A stretch of 64,000 nt of DNA. Source: Agarophyton chilense. Taxonomy: Eukaryota > Rhodophyta > Florideophyceae > Gracilariales > Gracilariaceae. Every line of letters starts with the position of its first letter. Positions within the stretch are counted from its first letter, which is position 1. The notes beneath the pieces were generated by a model, which was not told where the DNA came from, made no database searches, and was given only the letters and a program-made list of their open reading frames with translations. Positions 9,930-22,048 of this stretch are shown piece after piece. The position numbers and the translations under genes are program-made. The stretch covers positions 1,178,001 to 1,242,000 of the forward strand of contig JARGXX010000079.1 in the NCBI GenBank assembly GCA_030374765.1, given 5' to 3'.

Positions 9930-11495
9930 TGACTTTATCGGCGAGCTGTTTCAAGACAAGAGTGTTTTGTGCTTATAGTTTTGCAGAAGATTAACTTAAG
10001 GCTTCCGTTTAGGTCAACCCCGAAGCTGCTAATGACGTTATAACTAGTTTTTTTGATTCCTTCGTACGACATGCGAATCTTTTCGGACTCGAGCTCCTTA
10101 CTGTACATGGGACCTAATAAATACTCTGTACTTTCATTGAGAACACATTTGTTGTAGGGGCTGTCCGGGTCTTTATGATATTTCACGAGCTTCTGAGCAT
10201 ACTCGTTTGTCGAGTGATGGTGTACGAAACCCTGTGATGCGTTCCGTTTGATGAATTTTGTTTTTGATTGGGTTCCGGGAGACTGCATTCCCATTCTAGG
10301 ATTGTTTCATCCTGTACGGATTGTGTAACAGAAGTGAGCTCGATGGAGAACAGAACAGGTTGGTGGATAAACACGGCCCTTTGTTTTACTAGAGTGAAAA
10401 GTGGTTCGAATTGATAGTTTACGGACTGAAGCTGAAAGCAATAAAGAGAACAGGAGGCCGGGAGAGCTCGGAGACTCTTAGGGCCACCCATCTCTGTTCT
10501 GTTCTTTTGTTTTGTTTTGTGATCTTTGGCGACCTTAGCGGAGATTAGCCGGCGATTCGGTGTAAATTGCAATGTGATGAAAATGTTTAGAGGCATCACT
10601 CATCGAAGCCATTCTCGACATTTATGGTTGCTTCATGTCTCAACTTTCATGATTGGTATAAATGTCTTCTTCTTCAACAGAGTCTTTTTTCTGATTTCGA
10701 ATCCCCAGAGAATCTGTCAGAGATATTTCTTTCTCCTTAAGAAGGCCAAAAAGTAAATTTGTTGGCCCTGTAAAACGTATGCTTTCAGAACTGTCAGAAT
10801 TAATCGAAATATGTTCACCGCAACATTCAAGAAAAACCTCTTTTCGACCGTTGTGAGGCTCAAATGGTGAGAGAGTTCTCTGCACGCTGGTTAGAAAAAT
10901 AATTTGTGACGTTCGACTGACTAGGGAGCAATCGAACTCATTAGGATTGATTGAGAAGAAGCTAAACAAATACTGTCTGAATGTTTTCTTGACAAAGGAA
11001 GGTTGTCATCTAGAGTAGGTTGTGGCTGTAAGGATTGTTGATGGGGGCAAACAAGAATTATTGCAATCGGAATGTGTTTTGATTGGTGGATTGCAAATGT
11101 CTTAAAGGTCTACAATGGATTGCAATTAAAACCATCACATCTGCATCGGAGGGATAATTCGCAATCCCTGCCGAAAGCGGCACACGGGATCAAGTTATCA
11201 AATTCAAGAGAGAACGACCACGGTATCCCTGCACCACGATACATCTCATTTAGTTTTGAAGTACAAAGACGAGACAGAAGCCTCCACAGTGCGACGGATG
11301 TTAAGAAAACAATCATGTCGGGAGTCCTTTTCTTGTAAGAGAAACTACTGAGTGTAGTTTCGAAATTAAAAAAGAACTTCGAGCACAAAACCGAAAGACG
11401 AAAAAAGAGTACAGAACCTCGAGAATCTCTCACGCAGCGCCAGAATCAAAGAATACATATTATACTTGTTCTATCCAGAAAACAACATTTAGACT
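9930..11495. other. Intergenic between convergent genes
   Basis: About 1.5 kb between the ends of the TPR-J gene (+) and the glycosyltransferase gene (-). AT-rich, with only short frames lacking protein-like composition. No RNA gene or repeat recognised. Confidence 0.5.
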
Positions 11496-13382
11496 CTATA
11501 TAGTAAGATTCACCTCACCTTCACTTTCGAAAGGTCTTGGCGGGGGTAAACCACACCGAATACGCGCCTGGCGCACAATGGCAATGGCAAAGTTTCGACC
11601 ATTTGTTGTCAAACGTTGCATCCGTGCACAAGCCCTCACATAGTCAAGACCTCGGCCTTCTAGGGTATGCAAAACAAGTGAGTGAGTGCTATCGCTCTGA
11701 AAGAATTTCTTCGCAGCTCGAAGATACCTGTCGTGCAGAGTTCTTACTTCATTATACGAACTGTGGCCCGATTGATAAACTTGATTGATGCATTTCTCGA
11801 AGGCCTCTTCATCGGGATTGGCTATGTAGCGATCATAATTCACGTGAGCCAGATGTTGAGCTATTCTTTCATATACTTGCGGGTAATACGTAAAGGGTTG
11901 TATTTCAATGGCTGTGGAATTTTGTCGCATGAAAAGCATGTTTGTCAACAACGGGCCATGTCCTGCAACCCAGATATCCGTCTTTTGCATAGCATTGATT
12001 TGCCACCATAAACTCTTCCCCTCCAAAGTGATTGCAGCTACATGAACATTCAAACCAGGAACTCGATCTGCTTGCTTCACTATCTCAGTTCGAATGTTGG
12101 GTATGTTGGTAATATATCTTCCAATGAGTTGTTTCGGGTCGTCATCGTTTAACTTCCGATTTGATATTGTAATGTTGAGTTGGCATGAAGCCGAATTTGT
12201 AGATCCATGTTCAGCACTTTGTTGGAAATGTCGCGCTTTTTTGCTTATGCCGTGACTTTTTAGAAAGTTTAATTCCTGGAGATGATCACTCATGATGTGA
12301 TACTTGCTAAACGGTCCTCTCGTGAAAAAAGCAGAACGGAAACATTTCATACCATTATCCTCATCAGCATCTGGGTAATTATACAAAACTTTTGCTTGTC
12401 TTCCAGCATTTGGAGGCTTCATCAACTTCACAAACTCTCGCACCCAGGAGTGCTTCTGCTCCAGTGCTTCGAGCCTTGGAGGAAGAAATATGGCTGTGTT
12501 CAGGCTCTCATTTAAAGACGGGAAGGATTCACAAGAACTTCCCTTTCTCGAATGACAGGATGTCCTTGCATCGCGATCACCATAAATAAGGTCGAATACT
12601 ATTGCATTTGGCAGAAAATCTCGAACAAAGTCAGGGATACTGGGTCGCGGAAGAGATAAACCGATGAGATCTAGATCATTCATAGAGGCTGGTGGGCTGG
12701 TATTATCTGCGGAAAACTCAAGTTTCTTCTGACCACAGTGAAAGTTAAGTAAGTTATCATGCCTTTGCATCCACTTCGGAAGAACCAAGACTCCATCGTG
12801 TCGAATACATGGATTCAAAACTCGACAAATGCGGGCTGGATGAAGATGATGTATGTAGGTTATTAACCCTCCGTAAAACTTCTGATCTTCGATATGGACT
12901 GAAAATGGCCCGCGGTCCTTTCGATCACCCCTGGAATACGTTTGGGATTCAATCTTGACTGCAACTGGTTTGGAGGCCTCTCCAACAACAGATGAGTTCC
13001 GATCGCTGGCTGAATCTTCTCGATCCTGTTTTTGATAAATACTCCCATTCCGTTCTTGTTTACTTCTCTCAAATGAATTGACTGAAATAGAACTCTCACT
13101 TGAGATATTTCTTGGTGCAGAATTTGTCGCGTTCTCGACCATTTTCAGCGAGTCGAGCTCATCAATTGCCAGTGGCGTTGTGTAATATTTCTTCTTCTTT
13201 GCCTCATCTGCAAGCATTCTTTTCATATTATCGGTGGGACTGTTCCCATTTCTCGAGGAGATAGGTTTGGATCGCACAGTTCCTGCCGTCACATGTGTCG
13301 GAAATAGCGTTGGACTTAAGATGAGGATATACAATAACAGACATACATGCACAAAATGGGGCTTGTTCACAATGGTAAACAT
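11496..13382 (-). CDS. Putative GT61-family (DUF563/EOGT-like) glycosyltransferase
   Basis: A 628-residue protein with an N-terminal hydrophobic stretch (HVCLLLYILILSPTLF) that acts as a signal or signal-anchor, so it probably works in the ER/Golgi lumen. A Ser/Asn/Lys-rich stem of about 130 residues follows. The C-terminal half carries the hallmark of the GT61/DUF563 superfamily: a tip containing WVAGHGPLLTNMLFM, then a Glu in the TAIEIQPF segment and the preceding VHVAAITLEGKSLWWQI region. Family members transfer xylose, arabinose or GlcNAc to glycans or EGF domains; donor and acceptor here are unknown, and cell-wall or secreted mucilage glycans are a reasonable guess in a red alga. The ATG (complement of 13380-13382) is the first one and precedes the hydrophobic segment. 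Single exon. Confidence 0.75.
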   Translation of the reverse strand: MFTIVNKPHFVHVCLLLYILILSPTLFPTHVTAGTVRSKPISSRNGNSPTDNMKRMLADEAKKKKYYTTPLAIDELDSLKMVENATNSAPRNISSESSISVNSFERSKQERNGSIYQKQDREDSASDRNSSVVGEASKPVAVKIESQTYSRGDRKDRGPFSVHIEDQKFYGGLITYIHHLHPARICRVLNPCIRHDGVLVLPKWMQRHDNLLNFHCGQKKLEFSADNTSPPASMNDLDLIGLSLPRPSIPDFVRDFLPNAIVFDLIYGDRDARTSCHSRKGSSCESFPSLNESLNTAIFLPPRLEALEQKHSWVREFVKLMKPPNAGRQAKVLYNYPDADEDNGMKCFRSAFFTRGPFSKYHIMSDHLQELNFLKSHGISKKARHFQQSAEHGSTNSASCQLNITISNRKLNDDDPKQLIGRYITNIPNIRTEIVKQADRVPGLNVHVAAITLEGKSLWWQINAMQKTDIWVAGHGPLLTNMLFMRQNSTAIEIQPFTYYPQVYERIAQHLAHVNYDRYIANPDEEAFEKCINQVYQSGHSSYNEVRTLHDRYLRAAKKFFQSDSTHSLVLHTLEGRGLDYVRACARMQRLTTNGRNFAIAIVRQARIRCGLPPPRPFESEGEVNLTI

Positions 13383-14487
13383 TTTGACTTCTGGCTCTCA
13401 TCTTCAAAGCTCAATCGAAGCTGATATTGTTGACGCTATATCACTGGAGCTTTTCACCCAAAGTGCTGCTAACAGAAAAAGATCTCCGCCACCAGAACAG
13501 TGGAGGAGAGGGCGTGTCACGGCGACCTGTACGCTGTACATAGTGCAGGACAGTGTTCAACATGGGGATCCGTGAATGAATAGTTTTTTTGTAGCTGACA
13601 TGACAAAACAGACTTGTTTATTCACCGGTTTTGAGTAGATAGGGCTACTGTAAAAGTTAGCAGATCTATGGGAGGACCGACTGTAAACGTTAATGGAAAA
13701 GAAAGATTGTGAAGTAGAAGAAACCTCGGGTTTGAGGGATCAGAAATTCTGCAAAAGGAAATGATGTACAAAGGGTAACATGGTATGGGAAATCCACGGT
13801 ACTTGTCTTTTCACAACCATTCGTAGACCTTATCTCGGATTCTCTGTCTGACTTGCTTTCTTTCCAGAAATCACCATTGACGGATTTGCTTAACAAGATT
13901 TTCGTATATGAGCAAACAGTAGACGCCGAGTATGAGTGAATAGCGTAGTTTGCAGGCTAAATCAGAAAATTTAATGCTCAGCTTGATGGACAATATCTTC
14001 CACTTCTCCACTTTGAGCGCACGACTTTGTTATTCTTTCGACCGACATGTAGTACTAGAACACCATGTCAATTTCAAGAAGAATTCAGATCCCCGTTGTC
14101 GCCAGAACCAAAAAACGATGAAGTACGGTTGTGAGTAGTGCAGTGGACAGATTATGCTGAAAAGAAAAGGAGATTGGGGTGGAATTCCTCGGAGATAAGC
14201 TCCGTATCTCCTGCCGCTCCTTTCCGAGTCTGTTGCGAAGGCAATGGTTTGAGCAAGCCGACATTTGCGTCGCGTTCAATGCTTCTCCAGAAGACATCGA
14301 CAAGCAAACCCAATAAAATAAAAATAAAATGAAATACTTTAAAACAGTCCAGATCTCAGGGGAATTACTCTCTGAAGGAGACATGCATCCCTTCCCTTCG
14401 TATCTACCTTCGTACATCAAGCTTACCATCCCGAGAGTGACGGCTTCTCCATTTACTTGATTACCTTCAACTTGCGCAACACACGGA
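13383..14487. promoter_or_regulatory. Divergent promoter region
   Basis: Lies between the starts of the glycosyltransferase (-) and the organellar GTPase (+). No convincing gene. Contains T-rich and A-rich tracts, for example near 13580 and 14316-14340. Confidence 0.35.
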
Positions 14488-15645
14488 ATGAGGTGGGGTA
14501 AGCCACGCACTACATTCATATCGCCGTATCATGGAATCGCCAGGCGGAATTCTTACTGCTTTGCTTATCTGTCGAGAAGCAGTTTCCTTTCTAAAAAACC
14601 TATTCATGTTTCGGCAAGGTTATATCGCCTCTCTACGAAGATGAGTCTTAAAGATTCGAACGGCCGAGAGAGAGTTCAAAGAGCGCCCGAGAGAGACAGA
14701 GATGCCCCGCCTCGTAGGTCAAAACAGTTTACAAAGGGTGCCCTCTCATCTGTTGGAAGTGTATCGCCGGTAATACAATGGTATCCTGGGCACATTGCAA
14801 AAGCAGAGCGTGCTCTCAAGGAGTCTATTAAGATGGTTGACGTCATCATTGAGGTCCGTGATTGTCGGATACCTATAGCGACTGCACATCCAGAGGTTTC
14901 AAAATGGGTTGGGAACAAGACCTGTGTCTTGGCGATGAATCGGGCGGATTTGGCCCCTGTAGCAGCTCGTTCAGATTGGAGACGCCATCTTCAAGAGAGT
15001 GGCGAAAAGGTACGCTTTGTGGATGCCAAACAAGGCCGCGGCGTAAGAGAGCTCAAGAAACTCGCTATGGAGGCGAGTTCTGGCGTAAACGACAAACGCA
15101 AATCTCGGGGACTCCTTCCACGGGCTGTGAGATGCCTCGTTATTGGCTATCCGAACGTTGGAAAGTCGGCATTGATAAATCGTCTTGTTGGCAGGAGGAG
15201 TACCAAGTCTGCCAACAAACCAGGTGTAACTCGTAATTTTCAATGGGTTAGGATCTCTGACACTATTGAGCTACTTGACATGCCCGGAATTATTCCAGCT
15301 AAGTTTATCAGCCAAGATACGGCTTTGCGGTTAGCAATATGCGATGACATAGGTCAGGCTGCTTACGACACACAATTAACAGCGTCGCTCATGATTGATG
15401 AGCTCAAACGGGTATCTACAAACTTTCCAGGGTATTTCGATTTTGAATTGCTAGAGAAACGATTTGGCGTGAGCGCCCGCGATATGTCGGGGGATGAGTT
15501 TTTGTATCGAGCATCGGAAGCATTATACAACGGAAATGCAGAGAGGACAGCCGTTAGACTTCTCACAGAATTTCGATCGGGGGTGCTGGGACCAGCTGCC
15601 CTTGAATCACCGGCGATGCTTAATCTTCCTAGCAGGATGTCGTGA
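14488..15645 (+). CDS. YlqF/MTG1-type circularly permuted GTPase, probably plastid
   Basis: A 385-residue GTPase that helps late assembly of the large subunit of bacterial-type ribosomes. The G motifs are in the permuted order of the YlqF/RbgA family: G4 NRAD at 151-154, a G5-like region, G1 GYPNVGKS at 220-227, GVTRN near 246-250 (G2) and G3 DMPG at 264-267. The opening IQWYPGHIAKAERALK is of the cyanobacterial and chloroplast kind (compare plant DGP3/BPG3). About 90 residues precede it: a Ser/Arg-rich, basic presequence followed by a charged linker, consistent with import into an organelle. Plastid is preferred over mitochondrion from the core's cyanobacterial look, but this is inference. 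The ATG at 14488 is the first in frame; an internal Met at residue 52 could give a shorter form. Confidence 0.88.
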   Translation: MRWGKPRTTFISPYHGIARRNSYCFAYLSRSSFLSKKPIHVSARLYRLSTKMSLKDSNGRERVQRAPERDRDAPPRRSKQFTKGALSSVGSVSPVIQWYPGHIAKAERALKESIKMVDVIIEVRDCRIPIATAHPEVSKWVGNKTCVLAMNRADLAPVAARSDWRRHLQESGEKVRFVDAKQGRGVRELKKLAMEASSGVNDKRKSRGLLPRAVRCLVIGYPNVGKSALINRLVGRRSTKSANKPGVTRNFQWVRISDTIELLDMPGIIPAKFISQDTALRLAICDDIGQAAYDTQLTASLMIDELKRVSTNFPGYFDFELLEKRFGVSARDMSGDEFLYRASEALYNGNAERTAVRLLTEFRSGVLGPAALESPAMLNLPSRMS

Positions 15646-16089
15646 CGGAAAGCAGTACCAAGCAAGATTCGGATTCATGGTCGCAGTGAACTTTTAACTG
15701 TTCTTGAATGCTGGGGCTAGAAGAAGGAAGATGTTGTGTCCCTTGTACAGTTACTCATGGTAAGGAATGTGATGTATACCAAGAAGCTCTTAGGCCAGAC
15801 CAGAGGCTATTCCGCATTAGTGGTTTGTTGGGATTCTTGTCATCGTCATCACGACTCGTCCTCTGGTCTGCATGACTTGGGTGAACAAAGAGCTTTACTA
15901 TTACTTTCAGTCGTTACACTTCAAATGCTTGAGAGTTGGGAACTTAAAATTTCGCTGAGAATGGTATGTGGTGCATAACCTTTCCTTCTTGACGGAACCA
16001 TTCTGCGATGAAGCAAATGCCACACTAATAGTTTCGTGCTCCTCTATTTCTGGTCATATGTACATGGGAAGAAAGTAATCTTGGTATTG
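15646..16089. other. Intergenic between convergent genes
   Basis: 3' flanks of the GTPase (+) and cyclophilin (-) genes. One 80-codon frame (15736-15978) has no recognisable features and I do not call it. Confidence 0.5.
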
Positions 16090-18009
16090 TTACGGGGTAG
16101 GAGGCCGTCGATCACCTCCAGGAGAGAAAGAAGCTGCATTCATCAAATTGCGAATCGAAGGGAGGTGAGAAATCCGTGGAGATTGAGGCAAGTTAGGCTT
16201 GTCGATCAGTGAGCGAAAGCTGCTCGAGGGCTCGGGCTTCAGAGGCATGAATTTCGGCTTGTTCTCTTGCTTGAGGGACGATGGGATGGTCGATACTATG
16301 CTCCCCTGAGAACACTGCGGTCGTGGAGACTCAGTAATGCTCAACCCGGGAACCGACTGTACCTTCGACTTCTCTAATTGAACCCTGGCTTGGCGAATTG
16401 GATTAACCAGTACTTCTATTCTCTCCACAGTGAGTGGATGCCCCATTTCTGCTTCACTCTCCATCTTTTGCAGAACATAGAGGCCTCCAACAACTTTACC
16501 GAAGACAGTATGCGTACCATCTAAGTGTGATGCTGCATCAAAGCAGATAAACCATTGACTTCTGTTTGTATCTCTCCCTGAATTGGCCATTGAAACAATT
16601 CCAGGGGCATCATGGCTCAAATTGGCTCGAATCTCATCCTTTACGTAGCCGCCCCAAGCGCTTTCGCCACCGTCACCCTTTCCGGTTGGATCCCCCGTTT
16701 GAGCAATAAACCCGGGAACCACTCGATGCCAGGTTAAACCATCGTAATATCTCCTTTCAGATAGTGTCAGGAAATTGTCACAAGTAGTGGGCACTCTGTC
16801 ACAGTGAAGTTCAATATTCAGATGGCCGATATTAGTTACTACTCGAACGTAACCTTTTCCCTTCTTACCCTTTCTAATTTTCTTGTACACTAGCTTTCTC
16901 TCCTCCTCTTCCTTTTTCCGGTGATAAAATCGGGCCATTGATATTTGCGGGTCCACAGGCTGCTGTACCGCTCGTTGAGCAGAAGAGGGCTGCGCCCCAA
17001 AACGAGGTTTTTTGGCAAGTGGAGACTTGTGAGTTGACCGTCTCGCCATGCGCTTCAGGTTGTTCTGCGGACCCCTTGATGCTTCCGGAGGTCGAAATGA
17101 GGGCTTAGCTTCCATATTCATGTCCGTGATCGTTACATCAGCTGCACATGGGTCAGGCCGGCGCATACTTTCAAGCGGGCGGTGGTATGTTTGAGAAACC
17201 TGGCTATGTACTGGGTGAACCGCGGGGGGATGCAGCCCAGTGGATGGTACGCGGGTATGTTGGTGAGTGTTAAACAAGGAGGAAGGCGGGGAAAGGCGCA
17301 TGGGAATGGGAGTGGAGTCAGCTAGGGCCCGGAGAGGCTTACGAGTACCTGGAACAGGTTCGTGGGCGGAACTGGCCGGATGAGGCGGAAGAGACTTGAA
17401 TTCTATTGGAGGCACAATGCCCTGCGCAGAGAGCGAAGGCAAAGATGGAGTAGAGGCATTGGGCGAAAGGCTGTGCCGGGTTATGAAAGGCGGTGAAGGC
17501 AAAGTGTTTGCGGACCGTGGGGGACAGGTAACATGCGATAGAGCTTGGTGAGGCACATTGAGATCACTTGCAAGCCAAACGTGCTGCTCAGGATCATACA
17601 GGACTATGATATCGTTCATGGTGAACGGCGTATTATCCACGAGATCGCGCATAGTGCGCGGATGCAAATTAAGCTTTTGTACGGCGGCATACGAGTAGAC
17701 ACGCCCTGTGGTGGCAATGACGACGACCTTGATAGTGCCATCGAATATCTTACGCAGAACTGGGCAGCAGTAACGACGCGTGAGCAGGTCATGTGTGAAG
17801 GTGAGTGGGATGAGTTGGTGCGGAGAAAGAGGACGACCGGTTATCGGATTAAGCCCTGTTCGACTGCTTAGCTGCGTGATGGCAGCGCATTCGAACACCA
17901 TGCCATCGCGCGACGCCACGGGGTTTGAATGCGGCGTCAGCGAGATGGAGCACAGATGCAGAGCAGCGCGCTGCTCCTTCCTCTTTGTCACGACATGTGC
18001 TCCCTCCAT
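16090..18009 (-). CDS. PPIL2: U-box cyclophilin (PPIL2/CYP60-like)
   Basis: A 639-residue nuclear protein of the PPIL2 family, a spliceosome-associated peptidyl-prolyl isomerase with a U-box ubiquitin-ligase module. The N-terminus shows the two tandem U-box-like parts: CSISLTPHSNPVASRDGMVFE, then CCPVLRKIFDGTIKVVVIATTGRVYSY. A Pro/Ser-rich linker of about 200 residues follows, roughly doubling that of animal PPIL2 (520 residues in total). The cyclophilin domain is at about 385-540 and has GYVRVVTNIGHLNIELHCD, HRVVPGFIAQTGDPTGKGDG and the MANSGRDTNRSQWFI segment. The Trp used for cyclosporin binding in CypA is His here (ASHLDGTHTVFG), as is common in PPIL2. The ATG at 18009 is the first in frame. 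Single exon. The conserved MGKK start of other members is missing, so a short 5' exon is possible. Confidence 0.9.
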   Translation of the reverse strand: MEGAHVVTKRKEQRAALHLCSISLTPHSNPVASRDGMVFECAAITQLSSRTGLNPITGRPLSPHQLIPLTFTHDLLTRRYCCPVLRKIFDGTIKVVVIATTGRVYSYAAVQKLNLHPRTMRDLVDNTPFTMNDIIVLYDPEQHVWLASDLNVPHQALSHVTCPPRSANTLPSPPFITRHSLSPNASTPSLPSLSAQGIVPPIEFKSLPPHPASSAHEPVPGTRKPLRALADSTPIPMRLSPPSSLFNTHQHTRVPSTGLHPPAVHPVHSQVSQTYHRPLESMRRPDPCAADVTITDMNMEAKPSFRPPEASRGPQNNLKRMARRSTHKSPLAKKPRFGAQPSSAQRAVQQPVDPQISMARFYHRKKEEEERKLVYKKIRKGKKGKGYVRVVTNIGHLNIELHCDRVPTTCDNFLTLSERRYYDGLTWHRVVPGFIAQTGDPTGKGDGGESAWGGYVKDEIRANLSHDAPGIVSMANSGRDTNRSQWFICFDAASHLDGTHTVFGKVVGGLYVLQKMESEAEMGHPLTVERIEVLVNPIRQARVQLEKSKVQSVPGLSITESPRPQCSQGSIVSTIPSSLKQENKPKFMPLKPEPSSSFRSLIDKPNLPQSPRISHLPSIRNLMNAASFSPGGDRRPPTP

Positions 18010-19710
18010 CAGTGACGGAGAAACCGTCGCAGCGCAGCTAATTCGCAGTCGATATGGTGGGAGAGGAGCGCGTCGCAACACCCACGAAGTCAAAACAACG
18101 AAGCGTAGTAGGGTGTAGAACGACGACGCCTGCTTTATCGCAGGACGGTGGCGGACCGCTCCCCGTTACGTAGAGCAGGTCGAGATTACAGTGCTCAGGA
18201 GCGCACGCTGTATAGGTTCTCGCCGGAGAAAATCACACGGCGAAATTGAGAGCTGACGTTTTTGCTAGCTGGAGATCGCACGGGCGCGTGGAGCGCCAGG
18301 TTCCGTACAGTCAGCCGCCGTACACGACTTGTTGTCGCAACAGCTCGGACGGGCGAAATGCTTTGGTCGGGAATAGGTATGTAGAAAGGGGGCAAGAAAA
18401 TGAGTGAGATGGTGGTCGATGGCGACGAGAGGACTATGGTGAAAGAATTGGCGATGGGACAAGTTTACACAGCGGTGGTTATTGGGGCTGTGCACCTTCA
18501 CGAGACTGGAGGCAAAGACAACTGTGGCCACGGGGCGGGGCGCGAGGTCGGGGCGGGGGCTGAAGGTGGTTAAGCGGTGGTTTGCCCGTGATGACATGGG
18601 GGTATCTCCAAGTGCTTTTTGTTTGTTTCTGAACGGGGGTAGTCTGTTGTACCACAACAGACGACCGACAAATTTATGGCGAAGATATTCTCATATTTGG
18701 CATGTCGTATCGGCCCGTTTGGTTGTCGACACTGCTGGCCTAAAAAGGCGACGTGTAGGACTTGACTAGAAACGGACCGCACAGAATACGCCCGGCAAGG
18801 GCCAAGACAAAGATCTACGGCGGGTATCCCTTTATCCCCCTATATGAAGAAATAGATGGAAGCGGCGAAGATGTGCTTGATGAGACAAACGACACGCCGC
18901 CAAATTGGCGTTATTCGCTGACAGTGGCGACCCGGAGATCTGTCTTGGGAGTCATTTGAAAGCAAGTGGCGCCTAACGCGCGCACAGCGTTCAGCGGCAG
19001 TTGGTAGTGGCCACGAGAACGATTATGAGCGACAGCACTGTCCGAACTGTATTGGTGCGAGCAGATGAAGTGGAACGCCTATCAACTCGGGCGCAGTGGA
19101 GGATGACTTTGCTGCGGCATAGTGGCGCGCTCGAGGAAATATCTAAGCTTGGAAGGAAAAAAGTTATCCTTATAGATACCCAGTGACATTCTGAGTATGT
19201 TAGTTTGTGCACCCTCGCGGCGACCGGAAGCTAACTGTCGAAGGTGTAATTCTCCTCTCTGCCCCCATCTCAACTCGCAAGTCCAATCACAGAGGCATCG
19301 ATTCGCAGGCCCAATCAAAAGCGCGCCGGTGCCACGTCATGTCCCCAACCACTTTCTAGTATCTACTCGCAACAATGCACATTTGTTGCTCCCCCCAACG
19401 CACACGGGAACACGTGGAACTCGTGCACAGTTGTCATACTGTGGAAACTCACAGTCCAAACTGGTTCCATTTTCTAGAAAGTTTCCGCTTTCACATAACT
19501 TTCACATATCTTGCATCTTTTTCCTGTCGAAATCAGCAAAATGTAAAAAAGTCTCCAATCAACACCCGAGACATGGGGCTATGGCTTTGACCGTCGCCGG
19601 CGGTGACCGCCGCGCTTCTTCACAAAAGCTGCGTCGACCCACATCGAACTTCCGCCCTCTGATCTTCAATCAGACCTGTTCCGTTCTTTCGAACGAGTGG
19701 TTTTTCCATC
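18010..19710. promoter_or_regulatory. Long divergent promoter region (PPIL2-like / RPL10)
   Basis: 1.7 kb between two divergently transcribed genes. Several frames of 60-175 codons occur, but none has domain-like composition or a shared frame. The part next to RPL10 (19480-19710) is pyrimidine-rich, as expected for a ribosomal-protein promoter and 5' UTR. No RNA gene recognised. Confidence 0.4.
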
Positions 19711-20505
19711 ATGGGACGACGTAAGTTTTCTCGCTACCGCTGCTACGATTCTGCATCGACTGCAATCAATTCACGGCTTTAGCGCCCAAATCGCGGCCGA
19801 AAAAGCCGTGTTTGCGCCCTCAAAGCATCCGTTGAGTTACTGACTGCGATCCTTTTCCATATTGTTTTGTTGCGTTTATCTGCAGGCCCGGCGCGGTGCT
19901 ATCGCTATTGCAAGAACAAGCCGTACCCAAAATCCCGCTACTGCCGTGGTGTCCCGGACCCTAAGATCCGTATCTTCGACCTAGGACGCAAGAGGGCCGG
20001 CGTCGACGAATTTCCCTTTGCCGCTCATCTCGTCTCAGATGAGAAGGAACAGCTGTCATCCGAAGCTCTTGAAGCTGCGCGCGTCGCTTGCAACAAGTAC
20101 ATGACCAAATCATGCGGAAAGGAAGCGTTCCATCTTCGAGTGCGCGCACATCCGTTCCATGTCTTGCGTATCAACAAGATGCTTTCGTGTGCTGGTGCTG
20201 ATCGACTGCAAACTGGTATGCGTGGCGCCTTTGGAAAGCCGCTTGGTACTGTTGCTCGTGTTAAAATCGGCCAGACACTCCTTTCGTTGAGAACTAAGGA
20301 GAATAATAAGGCCCATGCTCTTGAGGCGTTGCGTCGCGCGAAATACAAGTTCCCTGGAAGGCAGAAACTCTTCATTTCTAGCAAATGGGGATTTACCAAG
20401 TTTTCTAAGGAGGAGTATTTGGAGCTCAAGGAGCAAGGTCGTATTATCCCGGATGGATCGTATTGTAAGGTCGCTTCGAACAAGGGTCCGATTCAGGCGT
20501 TCTAA
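19711..20505 (+). CDS. RPL10: 60S ribosomal protein L10 (uL16), two exons
   Basis: Large-subunit ribosomal protein uL16, which sits near the peptidyl-transferase centre and is added late in 60S assembly. Spliced: exon 1 19711-19720 (ATG GGA CGA C), intron 19721-19885 (GTAAGT...TGCAG, 165 nt), exon 2 19886-20505. Joining restores [20 protein letters not shown], the near-invariant N-terminus, with the splice inside the fourth codon. The rest ([46 protein letters not shown]) is typical. 209 residues, close to the usual 213-220. An intron directly after the first codons is common in ribosomal protein genes. An AATAAA signal lies near 20535. Confidence 0.97.
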
Positions 20506-20703
20506 ATTGGATGAGATTGACGTGCAATGAAGCAAATAAAACTGATCAAGTCGCGTAAGCTCTGTTATGATATTTGTTTTTAGCGATTGTAGTCGTGTTG
20601 AGATGCAATTCCATAACGTGCGCCGATATTTTGGGCTGGCACATGGCTTCATCTGTTTGCGAGTAGTGAAATCATCGCTGAGGCAAAAGGCACCAGTTGG
20701 TGC

Positions 20704-21241
20704 TTACTGAGACTCTCGAACCACTTTGATTTGTGTTTCCCACCCCTTTAGTCGCCCAAGAGGCTTCTTTTTTGGTGCAGCTAGGCTGTGATTGCGACCC
20801 AAAATGGGCATGGAGAGGTACCCTTGTCGTTTGTTGAGTGTGAACTGGGGACCAAAGCGGCTCGATGCAGGTTGCGTGAGCCCATGGCAAGTGCTCCAGA
20901 ACACTACCAGAAAATGCATCCGTTCCAGCTGCAAATCCTGAGCATGCTGGATTGACGAAAGCGCATCGGTGTGTGTTACGCCTGGCACAGCTCGATGCCA
21001 CACTGGTTTCTTCACACACTCGCCGCAAACGTCGTAAACCAAGGGCCGCCGGCATGCAGGAGTCTGTGTGGTTGTCGGCGAAGCAAAGAAGCAACGCGGG
21101 CACTTGCACGCCTGCCAATGTGTATGCGCATTTTTGGGGTTAGAAGGCTACTGCAGTTTCATAGGTTCATTGATAAAAAAAAAAAAAAATCACTATCACA
21201 CGATTGTGCCAACTGACCGATGGCGACTTGGGGCGCGTCAT
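20704..21241 (-). CDS. Possible small spliced gene with a four-cysteine zinc-ribbon-like motif
   Basis: Predicted: exon 1 21218-21241 (ATG plus 7 codons), intron 21112-21217 (GTCAGT...TTGGCAG, with a TTCTAACC branch-point-like site), exon 2 20704-21111. The 143-residue product has CKCPRC near residue 10 and CGEC about 28 residues later, a CxxC pair layout like a zinc ribbon, followed by a His/Leu-rich middle and a Lys-rich end. The intron signals match those of the verified introns in this window, and the start lies 138 nt from the divergent cytidine deaminase start. Against it: no family recognised, the donor is not the common GTAAGT, and the second half has no clear domain. It may be non-coding 3' flank of RPL10. 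Confidence 0.3.
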
Positions 21242-21379
21242 CTCGGGTAACGGGGCCAGCGTCGTTGCAATCATTAGTTGGGGTGTGATCTATTGAAGAT
21301 TGAAGAATCGGCGGTGACGAAGAAGCAAGCGAAGCGTCAAGCGCGATCGACGTAAACAAGAAACGGTTGATTGACAGCC

Positions 21380-22048
<669 letters not shown>

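Noticed and set aside
14085-14519. 144-codon minus-strand frame with a hydrophobic stretch
   Set aside because: It overlaps the start of the GTPase gene, its start codon is not convincing, and it has no recognisable domain.
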